NCBI RefSeq assembly: GCF_004015795.1
Contig: NZ_ML137218.1
Coordinates: 724,048-788,047 of the forward strand
Length of the DNA: 64,000 bases
Reading direction: 5' to 3'
DNA from: Falsirhodobacter deserti
Lineage (GTDB): Bacteria > Pseudomonadota > Alphaproteobacteria > Rhodobacterales > Rhodobacteraceae
In this document: piece after piece, positions 45,903-54,443 of the stretch
How the letters are laid out: the number at the start of each line of letters is the position of its first letter
Numbering within the stretch: position 1 is the first letter of the stretch
Notes under the pieces: model-generated
Databases searched by the model: none
The model's input: only the letters and a program-made list of their open reading frames with translations
Told to the model about the DNA's origin: nothing
Translations under genes and position numbers: made by a program

Positions 45903-46100
45903 TCAGCCGGTCACCTTCTTCACGAACCGGGATTTCAGCCTCGCTTAACCGATCCCAGGGATCCTGCAGTCGATGTCATGGTCCCCGTCCACAAGGCGGA
46001 TACCTCGCACCACGGTGACCGTGTCGCCATTACGCAGCACATTGCCGACACTGTTGCGGACATCGGTCGTCGGCTCCTTGCGCGGAGCTTGCGGCACGTG
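45903..46100 (-). pseudogene. PhnA/YjdM-like gene remnant with internal deletion
   Basis: The minus strand reads VRNSVGNVLRNGDTVTVVRG, then IRLVDGDHDIDCRIPGIG, then after a frame change LKSRFVKKVTG and TGA at 45903. In PhnA-type (YjdM) zinc-ribbon proteins the same blocks occur in this order, but with an extra IKDLKVKG-type segment between DGDTV and the IRLV block. That segment is deleted here. The N-terminal zinc ribbon is also missing. The remnant explains part of the 500-bp gap before aztD. Confidence 0.6.
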
Positions 46101-46283
46101 CGGGGGCATCGGAACTGCAGCGAAGCGACATCATCGCCGCCATCAGGGAACAGATCATGGACATGTCCTGAACCGGTGCCACCGTCTATGCGCGCGCTGT
46201 GCCGGTCCTTGCGTATACCGAGGCCTTTCGCGCGCGCATCGTTGCCGCCAGTCCTGAGGTGATCTCTTCTTTCAGGCGTCTCG

Positions 46284-47489
46284 TCAGTGCGTCATGCCGG
46301 ACCCGCCGACGACTGCGATGTTATAGGGTTTGCCTTCGACCGGAACGCTTTGCGTTTCCTCCAGCGTGTCCGCCGCGATGATGTGCAGCGTGCTTTCGTT
46401 CGGGTCGGTCACAAGCACATGATCGCCGGCGACGGAAAGGCGGGGGCGCGGGTCGTTCCAGTGGCCGTCCATGGAATAGGGGCCGGTTGCTCGGTTGCTT
46501 GCCTCGATCTCGCCTTTCAGCAGGTTCACCCGGTGAAGGGTGCCATCCTCGGTCAGGACATAGGCGAACTGCATTTTGACAGGATCCATCACGAAATCAA
46601 CGCGCCGGAAGGGCAGGGCGACGAAGGTGAAGTGCGGCTCCTCTGCCGGATCGATCATGACAAGACCGTCCGCGCCATAGTTGCCAAGGAATGCCTGCAT
46701 CGACCGCGCACCAAGCAAGGTGCCCGTCTTGCCGTCCGGAAGATCGTCAGGATAGGGGAGCATGGCGTATTCCGGGCCCTCTGCCCCTTCCTTGACCGTC
46801 AGAACGCCTTCGTCACATCCCGCGGCAAGATACGCGCCCGAAAAGGCTTCCCCGTGGATGCCGGTGCAAGTCGCCAGGTCTCCCACGGCGTCACCGTTCC
46901 TGTTGAAGGCTTGCAGGCCCACGCGGGCGGGCGCTGCATCCCCTTCCACCGGTGCGTCCGACGCGACGGATGACAGGATCACGTCCCCGAATTCAACGGC
47001 GAAGCCGTGATGCGCGCGGGCTTGGGGGAAGCGGGTCATTTCGACCTTTCCGTCCCGCAGTGCGCTGTTGGCCAGAAAGGCGGCATAGCCGCCCTTGTCG
47101 AAGTTGATGGCGGTAAAGCTTCCATGCGCGACAACGTGGAAGGGGCGGGGGCCGGTCAGGGTCTCCGGGATCGCGGAAGGTTCCTGAACCGAAAGGTCGG
47201 AGTGGTCCCCATGCGTGGCAAGGCTTACACCGCTGTTCAACAGGTTCACCTGATCGTCGTCGGATTGCACGGCGATGATCGTGCTGCCGCCGGCGGCAGG
47301 ATAAAGCTTCGACTGACCCTTGGTGTCGAAGGTCCAGCGCGTGTCCGGTGTGTCCAGATCAAAGGCAGTGATCGTTGGCGCTTCATGGTCGCCAATGAAA
47401 ACGCGCCACACCGTGCGGGTATCGTCCGCGAAAGCCGGCAGGGCGAAAGCCAAGGCAGATACAAGGGTCAATGGGTGAAAGTGTTTCAT
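46284..47489 (-). CDS. aztD: AztD-like periplasmic zinc metallochaperone
   Basis: 401-residue secreted protein with signal peptide MKHFHPLTLVSALAFALPAFA and a seven-bladed beta-propeller-type body. It resembles AztD of Paracoccus, which passes zinc to the solute-binding protein AztC. Features include the metal-rich loop ATHGDHSDLSV, histidines in ARAHHGFAVEFGD, CTGIHGEAFSGAYLAAGCDEG with a probable disulfide, and LFIGDHE-like N-terminal WRVFIGDHEAPTITAFDLD. In Paracoccus aztD is part of aztABCD; here the ABC genes are not adjacent, so the chaperone either works with a distant transporter or with another binding protein. The ATG at 47489 has GGAGAG upstream. Confidence 0.83.
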   Translation of the reverse strand: MKHFHPLTLVSALAFALPAFADDTRTVWRVFIGDHEAPTITAFDLDTPDTRWTFDTKGQSKLYPAAGGSTIIAVQSDDDQVNLLNSGVSLATHGDHSDLSVQEPSAIPETLTGPRPFHVVAHGSFTAINFDKGGYAAFLANSALRDGKVEMTRFPQARAHHGFAVEFGDVILSSVASDAPVEGDAAPARVGLQAFNRNGDAVGDLATCTGIHGEAFSGAYLAAGCDEGVLTVKEGAEGPEYAMLPYPDDLPDGKTGTLLGARSMQAFLGNYGADGLVMIDPAEEPHFTFVALPFRRVDFVMDPVKMQFAYVLTEDGTLHRVNLLKGEIEASNRATGPYSMDGHWNDPRPRLSVAGDHVLVTDPNESTLHIIAADTLEETQSVPVEGKPYNIAVVGGSGMTH

Positions 47490-47694
47490 CAATCTCTCCG
47501 GTGGAACAGGGTGGCGCAGTTGTCAGGTGCTGAACCAGATCAGCGGGGTGCCCCGCTCACGCCCGGCTCTGTGCGATCGGCCGGCACCAAGCCGGGTGGT
47601 GACGGGCAGTCCGGCGGATAAGCTGGGTGGGCGCGGCATGTGACCTTGGGGGCTTAGGGGGTGATAGCTGCTGGCAGGACCGACTGGCTGGAAT

Positions 47695-47722
47695 CGTATG
47701 TAACGTAATAACGTATCGTATG
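47695..47722. promoter_or_regulatory. AT-rich palindrome upstream of aztD, candidate Zur operator
   Basis: A 28-bp interrupted palindrome, with arms CGTATG/CGTATG-type and the central ACGTAATAACGT, lies ~205 bp upstream of the aztD start and ~240 bp upstream of the plus-strand DUF1236-like gene. Fur-family operators in alphaproteobacteria are AT-rich palindromes of similar length. The aztD function makes Zur the likely candidate. The exact motif does not match a consensus I can state. The rest of this 470-bp gap holds no recognisable gene. Confidence 0.4.
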
Positions 47723-47962
47723 CCAGAGGAAGTAGTTTTCGACAATGCGCGTGACTGCGTTGGCCTGCCGCCTCGGCAACAGGACAGGCTGCGCTGCTAT
47801 GCGACGAAGATATGCCACCCGCGCCGGACGAGTAATCCTCTGGAGGAACGCCCCGATTCCCGGTTTGCCTCAGATGCGGAACTTTAGCTTCTTCTGAAGC
47901 TTGTTTGCTCACGCGTTGGCAATGTAACCGACGCCTCGCTGGATATTTGAGGAGGATCCGGT

Positions 47963-48385
47963 ATGACGATCAAAAAGATTTGCTGCGGTGCGATCGTATC
48001 GCTTGTTCTGTCATCGGCCGCGGGCGCACAGACGACGACGGTCACGACAACCACCGATACCACGGCGCAATCCAGCGCTGTAGGCGGCGGCATGGGCGCG
48101 GCAGTGGGTGCAGTGGTCGGGGGCCCTGTAGGTGCCTTGGTCGGGGCTGCGGTCGGTGGTGTCGGGGGGGCTGCTGCCGATCCCGGCCCGCAGGTCACGA
48201 CCTATGTCAAAACGAACCCTGTGCAACCGGTGCAGCTGACCGGCGATCTGGTGGTGGGTGCCGGGATCCCGCAAAATGTTGTTCTGACGCCGGTGCCCGA
48301 AAGCGAGTTTTCCTATGCCTATGTGAACGGCGTGCCGGTCATCGTGGAGCCGCAGCAGCGCACCATCGTTCAGATCGTGCAATAA
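47963..48385 (+). CDS. Secreted DUF1236-like protein with glycine-zipper segment
   Basis: 140-residue exported protein. Signal peptide MTIKKICCGAIVSLVLSSAAGA, then a Thr-rich linker, then a glycine-zipper (GGGMGAAVGAVVGGPVGALV) that can insert in or pack against membranes. The C-terminus YVNGVPVIVEPQQRTIVQIV matches the DUF1236 pattern found in many alphaproteobacterial envelope proteins. GAGGAGG upstream supports the ATG at 47963. Function unknown. Confidence 0.75.
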   Translation: MTIKKICCGAIVSLVLSSAAGAQTTTVTTTTDTTAQSSAVGGGMGAAVGAVVGGPVGALVGAAVGGVGGAAADPGPQVTTYVKTNPVQPVQLTGDLVVGAGIPQNVVLTPVPESEFSYAYVNGVPVIVEPQQRTIVQIVQ

Positions 48386-48485
48386 GCCGCAGGATCGATC
48401 ATGCAGCGGCCCTTCCGGGGCCGCTGCTTCCACCATCCATGCGCTGCGGCGGCACATCCAGCTGGCCGCCTTGATTGCGGCGCCG

Positions 48486-49439
48486 CTATGGGTGCGTCAT
48501 CTCCGGTCCGATCGGAACGATGCCCGTCGGGTTTATCTGGGGGTGGCTTTGGTAATAATGCTGCTTGATGTGGTCGAAGTTCACCGTCTCGTCCACGCCC
48601 GGCAGCGAATTGAAGGCACGCAGGAAGCGGGACAGGTTGGGGTAATCGGCGATCCGGCGCAGGTTGCACTTGAAGTGGCCGTGATACACCGGGTCAAAGC
48701 GCACCAGCGTGGTGAACAGGCGGATATCGGCCTCGGTCACCTGATCGCCTGCAAGCCAGTCATGTTCTTCCAGCAGATCCTCCAGCCAGTCCAGCGTTTC
48801 GAAGACGGAGGTGGCGGCCTCTTCATATGCCTGCTGGCTTGTGGCAAAGCCTGCGCGATAAACGCCGTTGTTAAGCGTCGGATAGATGCGGCCGTTCAGC
48901 GCGTCGATCCTGGTCCGCAGGGAAAAGGGGTAGTAGTCGCCCTTAAGCGCGCCCAGCCCGTCGAAGGCCGAATTGAACATCCGGAGGATCTCGGAGGATT
49001 CGTTGGACACGATCGTGCCCCGCACCTTGTCCCACAGGACCGGCACGGTGACCTTTCCGGTATAGTGCGGATCGGCGGCGGAATAGATCTGGTGCAGGAA
49101 CTTCGCCCCCATGATCGGATCGTCCGTCACGCAGGGACCGGGTGCGAAGGTCCAGCCCTGATCGCCCATCAGCCAATGGGTGACGGACAGGCCAATCATC
49201 CCCTCCAGCCCCTTCAGGCGCCGCAGGATCGTCGCGCGATGCGCCCACGGGCAAGCAAGGCTGACATAAAGATGATATCGGCCCGCCTCGGCCGGAAAGC
49301 CCCCTTCGCCGCTGGGACCGCCGGCACCGTCAGCAGTGATCCAGTTGCGGAAGCTGCTGTCAGCACGCTGGAAACGCCCGCCTTCCCCTTTGGGAATAAC
49401 AGGCGTACTTTGCCATGTTCCGTCAACAAGCTGTCCCAA
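48486..49439 (-). CDS. Xi-class glutathione transferase (glutathionyl-hydroquinone reductase)
   Basis: ~317-residue enzyme that reduces glutathionyl-hydroquinones, the YqjG/PcpF class. Diagnostic blocks: GRFQRADSSFRNWI, YVSLACPWAHRATILRRLKG (catalytic Cys in CPWAHR), TVPVLWDKVRGTIVSNESSE, YRAGFATSQQAYEEA and VTEADIRLFTTLVRFDPVYH. The start is probably TTG at 49439 (LGQLVDGTW), with AAGGAG seven bases upstream and agreement with the usual family N-terminus; an ATG at 49511 (MSLGSTPA) is the alternative. Confidence 0.9.
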   Translation of the reverse strand: MGQLVDGTWQSTPVIPKGEGGRFQRADSSFRNWITADGAGGPSGEGGFPAEAGRYHLYVSLACPWAHRATILRRLKGLEGMIGLSVTHWLMGDQGWTFAPGPCVTDDPIMGAKFLHQIYSAADPHYTGKVTVPVLWDKVRGTIVSNESSEILRMFNSAFDGLGALKGDYYPFSLRTRIDALNGRIYPTLNNGVYRAGFATSQQAYEEAATSVFETLDWLEDLLEEHDWLAGDQVTEADIRLFTTLVRFDPVYHGHFKCNLRRIADYPNLSRFLRAFNSLPGVDETVNFDHIKQHYYQSHPQINPTGIVPIGPEMTHP

Positions 49440-49756
49440 GGCGATCTCCTTCGCGATGCGGGTTCGGGTGGGATGTAGAGGCCGCGGAGCCGGCGTCGAT
49501 CCAAGGCTCATGACAGTTCCGTCACCGGGGTTTGCAGCCCTGTCCACGGCACGCGCAGTCGATCGGGCCTTCAACGGTGGTTGACAGCGCGCAACCATGG
49601 GAAGAGTAGTGCCAGTGGCAGCCGCCCCGGCAGGTGATTGTCCGCCTGATCTTCGCGATGGATCCGGCAGGGCAGGGAACGCGACGGATTTATGACATTT
49701 GCACTCGAATATTCTCGCTCGCGCTGCTAGGCCCGAAGAGATCAGGAGCATGAACC

Positions 49757-50233
49757 ATGTTGCAAAAGATCTGGACCAATGTGATTGCACTGATCCTGCG
49801 TCGCCCATCGCGGTATCAGGTTGCGGCGCTGTGCTGGCGCGAGACGGGCAGCGGGATCGAGGTGCTCCTCATCTCCTCCCGGACGACCAGGCGCTGGGTC
49901 TTGCCCAAGGGCTGGCCGAAGAGGGGCCTTGACGGGGCCGGCACCGCGATGGAGGAAGCCTGGGAAGAGGCCGGCATCAGCGTCGATGATCCCAAACCAG
50001 TCAGGATCGGCCGCTATGCCTATCGCAAAAGGCTGGAGGGCGATGTGCCCGTGCCTACGATGGTCGATGTCTATGCGATCCATGTCAGCGGTCTTCTGGA
50101 CACTTTTCCCGAAGCAGGCCAGCGCGACCGCCAATGGTTCCCCCCCGAAGAGGCTGCAAGCCTTGTGCATGAACCTGAACTTGCAACCCTGCTGCGGCAA
50201 AGCGCCCGCCTGATCGCCACACCTTCTTCCTGA
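49757..50233 (+). CDS. NUDIX hydrolase, diphosphoinositol-polyphosphatase-like
   Basis: 158-residue Nudix enzyme. The Nudix box is GWPKRGLDGAGTAMEEAWEE followed by AGI, with the metal-binding EExxEE core somewhat altered (MEEAWEEAG). The preceding RRWVLPKGWPKRG is typical of DIPP-type bacterial members. It may cleave a nucleoside or inositol diphosphate. It is followed 25 bp later by a phosphate transporter gene on the same strand, which suggests a shared transcript and a link to phosphate metabolism. Confidence 0.87.
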   Translation: MLQKIWTNVIALILRRPSRYQVAALCWRETGSGIEVLLISSRTTRRWVLPKGWPKRGLDGAGTAMEEAWEEAGISVDDPKPVRIGRYAYRKRLEGDVPVPTMVDVYAIHVSGLLDTFPEAGQRDRQWFPPEEAASLVHEPELATLLRQSARLIATPSS

Positions 50234-50257
50234 CGCCCCACTTTCTGGACTGACACA

Positions 50258-51766
50258 ATGACTAATCTAAACGACCCGCCGCAGCGCGAGCCGGGTTGGC
50301 ACGTTCTTGACCGCGACCTCAATCGTATCTCGCGGGTTGAATACGCCACAGCTTATGTATCGCAGCCGCTTGTGGCGGTGGGGATGGCAATGGTGTTCGT
50401 GGCCCTTGCCGCGCTTTGGGCCGCGCTGGTCGAAAGCAACCAATCGGGCCAGCTGATCGTCGTCGTCGCCTCGGCCTTCGCCGCCTATCTGGCGCTGAAC
50501 ATCGGCGCGAACGATGTGGCCAACAACATGGGACCTGCAGTCGGTGCGAACGCGCTGACGATGACGGGCGCGCTGATCGTTGCGGCGATTTGCGAAACTG
50601 CGGGCGCGCTGATCGCGGGCGGCGATGTCGTGGACACCATCGCCAGCGGCATCGTGGCCCGCGAAAGCCTGGCGGACGGTTCGGTGTTCGTGATCGCGAT
50701 GATGGCTGCGCTGCTGTCATCGGCGCTTTGGCTGAACCTTGCGACATGGCTGGGCGCGCCGGTTTCGACAACGCACGCGATCGTGGGCGGCGTTGCCGGC
50801 GCTGGCATCGCTGCGGCCGGCTTCGGCGCGGTGGACTGGCCGGGCATCGTCCTCATTGCAATCAGCTGGGTCTTCTCGCCTGTTCTTGGGGGGGCGATGG
50901 CGGCGGGTGCGCTGTGGGTCGTGCACAGGCTGGTGATCGATCGTCCCGACAAGATCGCAGCGGCCCGCAGGTGGGTGCCGGTCCTGATCGCGGTGATGGC
51001 ATGGGCCTTTGGCACATACCTTGCGATGAAGGGGCTGAAGCATGTCTTCGCGGTTTCACTGGGGCAGGCGATGCTGCTGGGCCTGGCCTGCGCGGTGCTG
51101 GCCTGGGCGGGCGCCAAACCCTACATCCGGCACCAGTCGAAGGGGCTGGAAAATCGCAACAAGTCCCTGAAGGTTCTTTTCCAGGTTCCCCTTGTCCTGT
51201 CTGCCGCATTGATGAGCTTTGCACACGGGGCGAATGATGTGTCGAACGCCATCGGTCCGCTTGCGGCCATCGTGTCCTCGCTGGGCCATGACGGTGCAGG
51301 TGCCGGTGGTGCGGTTGCGATCCCCCTGTGGGTGATGGTGATCGGGGCGCTTGGCATCTCGGTCGGTTTGATGCTGTTCGGCCCGCGGCTTATTCGCATG
51401 GTCGGGGACCAGATCACCAAGCTGAACGCGATGAGGGCCTATTGCGTGGCGCTTTCGGCGGCGGTGACGGTTATTGCGGCAAGCTGGCTTGGCCTGCCCG
51501 TAAGCTCCACCCATATCGCGATCGGCGGCGTCTTCGGTGTCGGTTTCTTCCGCGAGGCGGTGGAAGCGCGCCGCATGCGGCAAATGGCCGACACGATCGA
51601 ACTGCCCGACATGGCGTATGAGGAACGGCAGCGCCGCAAGCTGGTGCGCCGTTCGCACTTCATGACCATCATCGCGGCCTGGATCATCACTGTTCCCGCC
51701 ACGGCGCTGGTATCGGGCGGCCTGTTCATGATCCTGAACAAGCTTCAGGCGTTTCCGGTCGATTGA
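50258..51766 (+). CDS. pit: PiT-family inorganic phosphate transporter
   Basis: 502-residue transporter with ~10-12 helices and an internal repeat. The two PiT signatures are LNIGANDVANNMGPAVGANA near residue 80 and FAHGANDVSNAIGPLAAIV near 325. Further motifs are APVSTTHAIVGGVAGAG and LPVSSTHIAIGGVFGVG, each ending a repeat unit. It should import phosphate with a proton or metal-phosphate complex. It ends in a strong hairpin at 51772. Confidence 0.94.
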   Translation: MTNLNDPPQREPGWHVLDRDLNRISRVEYATAYVSQPLVAVGMAMVFVALAALWAALVESNQSGQLIVVVASAFAAYLALNIGANDVANNMGPAVGANALTMTGALIVAAICETAGALIAGGDVVDTIASGIVARESLADGSVFVIAMMAALLSSALWLNLATWLGAPVSTTHAIVGGVAGAGIAAAGFGAVDWPGIVLIAISWVFSPVLGGAMAAGALWVVHRLVIDRPDKIAAARRWVPVLIAVMAWAFGTYLAMKGLKHVFAVSLGQAMLLGLACAVLAWAGAKPYIRHQSKGLENRNKSLKVLFQVPLVLSAALMSFAHGANDVSNAIGPLAAIVSSLGHDGAGAGGAVAIPLWVMVIGALGISVGLMLFGPRLIRMVGDQITKLNAMRAYCVALSAAVTVIAASWLGLPVSSTHIAIGGVFGVGFFREAVEARRMRQMADTIELPDMAYEERQRRKLVRRSHFMTIIAAWIITVPATALVSGGLFMILNKLQAFPVD

Positions 51767-51771
51767 CCCTT

Positions 51772-51803
51772 CGCATGGGTGCGGGCGGGCCCGCACCCAT
51801 GCG
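51772..51803. terminator. Perfect 15-bp stem hairpin after pit
   Basis: CGCATGGGTGCGGGC pairs exactly with GCCCGCACCCATGCG across a GG spacer. No T-run follows, so it may act bidirectionally or protect the 3' end between the convergent phosphate transporter and esterase genes. Confidence 0.7.
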
Positions 51804-51825
51804 CGGGCCCTGTTGCACACCGCGG

Positions 51826-52809
51826 TCAGCTGGGCGCCGGACCCATGCCGATCCGCACCAGCCAATCTTCCAGCAGGTCGGGCCAACGGGCAACGGGAAG
51901 CTCGCCCGCTTGGCGGATCCCGAAGCCATGACCGCCATCGCGGAAGATATGCAGCTCGGCTTTCACGCCCGCATCATGCAGGGCGGAATAGAAACGGATG
52001 GCATTTTGCGGCGAAACGGAAGGGTCATCATCCGCGAAAGCGATGAAGGTTTCGGGCGCGCTTCCTGTCACGTGCAGCTCGGGCGAATAGGCTTTCTTGT
52101 CGGCTTCTGTCGGTGCCTCCCCCAGCAGGGCAGTGCGGGACCCTTCGTGGACTGGCCCGTCCAGCATCGTGACAACGGGATAGATCAGCGCGCCGAAATC
52201 CGGCCGTGCGGGAAGATCGTCCGCGCCGTCCACGGGATCGTAAAGTACCCGATCATGCTGCGCGATCAGGGTTGCACCAAGGTGTCCCGCCGCCGAAAAG
52301 CCCAGAAAGCCGACGCGGGCGGGATCCAGCCCCCAGTCCTTCGCGCCCTGACGCACAAGGCGGACCGCCCGCTGACCATCGGCCAGTGGCGCATCGGCCC
52401 CGTCCTCGTGCCCCTCTGCGGGCAGGCGATAGGCAAGAAGGAACGAGGTATAGCCCTTTTCGGCCAGCGCCTGCGCAATCTCGATCCCTTCCTTGTCCAG
52501 AACCACACGGCGGTATGATCCGCCCGGCGCAACGATGATGGAGGTTCCGTTCGGTTTGTCCGGAAGGAACACCGTCAGGGAGGGGTTGGCGATATCCGTC
52601 AGGGCCCGATCGGCGCGGAACAGGCTCTCGCTCCGCTCCACGATGGTCGGCTCCGCATTCGGCAAGGTGCCTGCGCGCTGCGTTGGCCAAAGGTTGATCC
52701 GCTGCTCATGTTCCAGCGTGTCTGCCATCGCGACTCCTCCTGCAAGGGCAAGTGCGATCAATGCGGCACCGCCCGATTTCAGAATGCTGTTCAAGATGTC
52801 TCCCCCCAT
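51826..52809 (-). CDS. Secreted alpha/beta-hydrolase esterase
   Basis: ~327-residue exported hydrolase. After the signal sequence (SILKSGGAALIALALAGGVAMA) the mature enzyme has IIVAPGGSYRRV (oxyanion-hole HGG-like region), nucleophile in VGFLGFSAAGHL (GxSxG), acid in FIAFADDDPSVSP and His in GGHGFGIRQAG. This is the pattern of acetylxylan-esterase-like and BD-FAE-type carbohydrate esterases. Start may be the ATG at 52809 or a TTG at 52794 with GGGGGAG upstream. Confidence 0.85.
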   Translation of the reverse strand: MGGDILNSILKSGGAALIALALAGGVAMADTLEHEQRINLWPTQRAGTLPNAEPTIVERSESLFRADRALTDIANPSLTVFLPDKPNGTSIIVAPGGSYRRVVLDKEGIEIAQALAEKGYTSFLLAYRLPAEGHEDGADAPLADGQRAVRLVRQGAKDWGLDPARVGFLGFSAAGHLGATLIAQHDRVLYDPVDGADDLPARPDFGALIYPVVTMLDGPVHEGSRTALLGEAPTEADKKAYSPELHVTGSAPETFIAFADDDPSVSPQNAIRFYSALHDAGVKAELHIFRDGGHGFGIRQAGELPVARWPDLLEDWLVRIGMGPAPS

Positions 52810-52922
52810 CTTATGATGGCCGCCGGACACCCGCCTCCCGCAGGGCCCGGCAGGCCCGCAGCAGCAGCTTCCGACATGTGCCGCGATCCGTCAACGCAAA
52901 GGGCGGGCAAGCGTCAGACGCG

Positions 52923-53549
52923 TCAATCCTGCGAATTTTCCGAACGGTTGCGCACCCGAGACGGGTAGGTAATCACCCCCCAAAGATAGAAGCCGATGAT
53001 CGCCAGAACGACCGTGGTGGAGATGGGGTTGAGCCATTGCTGAACCCTATCGTACTGCGATTCAAGGATATAGCCGGTCAGCGTCAGTAACGCTGTCCAG
53101 ATGAACGTTCCAATGGCAGAGAAGATCAGGAACTTCCAGAACGGCATGAATGCCAGACCTGCCGGAATGGAGATGACGGTGCGGATCGTGGGAAGCAGCC
53201 GGCCGAACAGGACGGCGGCGCCGCCATGGCGTTCGAACCAGCCATTGGCCTTGTCGATATCGGTCGAGTCCATCATGGAGAACCGGCCCGTCCGATCTGC
53301 AAGCCGTTTGAGCCGCGGAAGGCCGAACTTCAGCGCGACCCAGTACCAGATCGACAGCCCCAGCAGCGATCCCACCGTTCCTGCGGCGATGGTGGCCCAA
53401 AGGCTGCCGGATCCGTTGGCAACATTGAACCCTGCCAGCGGCATGATCAGTTCCGATGGGATGGGAGGGAACACGTTTTCCATGAACATCATGATCGCGA
53501 CGCCCCAAATGCCGGTCGCTTGAAGGAAACCCGTTATGAAGTCGAACAT
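52923..53549 (-). CDS. DedA-family (SNARE-associated/VTT domain) membrane protein
   Basis: 208-residue membrane protein. Typical DedA features: MFMENVFPPIPSELIMPLAG, GTVGSLLGLSIWYWVALKFG, FGRLLPTIRTVISIPAGLAF and MPFWKFLIFSAIGTFIWTAL. Members act in lipid-carrier recycling and membrane homeostasis. MFDFITG at 53549 is chosen; a codon four residues upstream is possible. Confidence 0.9.
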   Translation of the reverse strand: MFDFITGFLQATGIWGVAIMMFMENVFPPIPSELIMPLAGFNVANGSGSLWATIAAGTVGSLLGLSIWYWVALKFGLPRLKRLADRTGRFSMMDSTDIDKANGWFERHGGAAVLFGRLLPTIRTVISIPAGLAFMPFWKFLIFSAIGTFIWTALLTLTGYILESQYDRVQQWLNPISTTVVLAIIGFYLWGVITYPSRVRNRSENSQD

Positions 53550-53657
53550 GATCCCCGCCAATCACTTGATGCGTGTGCCGCAAGCCGGTCAGGTGATCGT
53601 GCCAGCAAGCTGATCGCACAGATGTAGGGCGGTGGCAGGCATGACAAGAAAACCGGC

Positions 53658-54287
53658 CTAACCGGCAGGCCCGCGTGGCATCAGCTCATAGGGATGTCGC
53701 CATCCGGGAAGGCCCGCAATCCGGTCAAGCCATGCCGACGTGGCGGGGCGCTGGTCGCGCATGAAGGTGAACGGTTCGGGATAAAACAGATACCCGCAGC
53801 ACGAGAAGTCGGCGATGGTCGGGCCGTCGCCGGCAAGCCATTCATGGCGCGAAAGATGGGCTTCAAGCACATCCAGCGACGCAGCCGCCCGGCCCGAAAG
53901 CCACGAGATCGTCTCGGCCGAACGCTTCGCTTCGGGAAGGAAATTCATCATGAAGCGCAGCGGCCCGAACTGGCCCGACCCCTTGCTGACATCCCAGAAA
54001 AGCCAGCGCATCACCTCGCGGCGGTCTGCATCGGTCCGGCCATGGAACTGTCCCGTCCGCTCTGCGATGTGAAGCTGGATCAGGCAGGACTGGGTCAGGG
54101 TCAGATCCCCCTCCACAAAAACCGGCACCTCGCCCATGCCGTTGATCGCGCGAAACGCTTCGGTTTTCGTGCCACCGGTGAAGAAATCCACCCAGACCGG
54201 TTCCCACGGATAGGAGGCAAGGGTCATGGTCAGCGCCGCCTTATAGGCGTTTCCGCTTTCGCCAAAGCAGTAAAGTTGTGCGGTCAT
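53658..54287 (-). CDS. Glutathione S-transferase family protein
   Basis: 209-residue GST. The thioredoxin-like domain (YCFGESGNAYKAALTMTLAS) with GEVPVFVEGDLTLTQSCLI (cis-Pro and glutathione-binding Gln-Ser) is followed by the helical domain with LSRHEWLAGDGPTIADFSCC. MTAQLYCF at 54287 has GAGGAGG upstream and is preferred to the longer frame. Substrate unknown. Confidence 0.88.
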   Translation of the reverse strand: MTAQLYCFGESGNAYKAALTMTLASYPWEPVWVDFFTGGTKTEAFRAINGMGEVPVFVEGDLTLTQSCLIQLHIAERTGQFHGRTDADRREVMRWLFWDVSKGSGQFGPLRFMMNFLPEAKRSAETISWLSGRAAASLDVLEAHLSRHEWLAGDGPTIADFSCCGYLFYPEPFTFMRDQRPATSAWLDRIAGLPGWRHPYELMPRGPAG

Positions 54288-54410
54288 CGGCTCGGCCTCC
54301 TCCAGATCGGTAATCTGCGGCGGTCCTGCGGGCTGCCACGTTCCTGAAGTGTAAGGCGCTTTCCTATCGGTGCCACTGCCGAACTGCCAAGGCCGGATCG
54401 GGGGCAAAGT

Positions 54411-54438
54411 AAAAGGCCCGGCGCGATGCCGGGCCTTT
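54411..54438 (-). terminator. Terminator of the phytase-like gene
   Basis: Perfect 11-base stem AAAGGCCCGGC/GCCGGGCCTTT with a five-base loop. On the minus strand it ends in TTTT and lies six bases after the phytase-like stop codon. Confidence 0.88.
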
Positions 54439-54443
54439 CGGTC

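Noticed and set aside
45774-46262. 162-codon plus-strand frame in the gap before aztD
   Set aside because: No motifs; the minus strand contains recognisable PhnA-like blocks.
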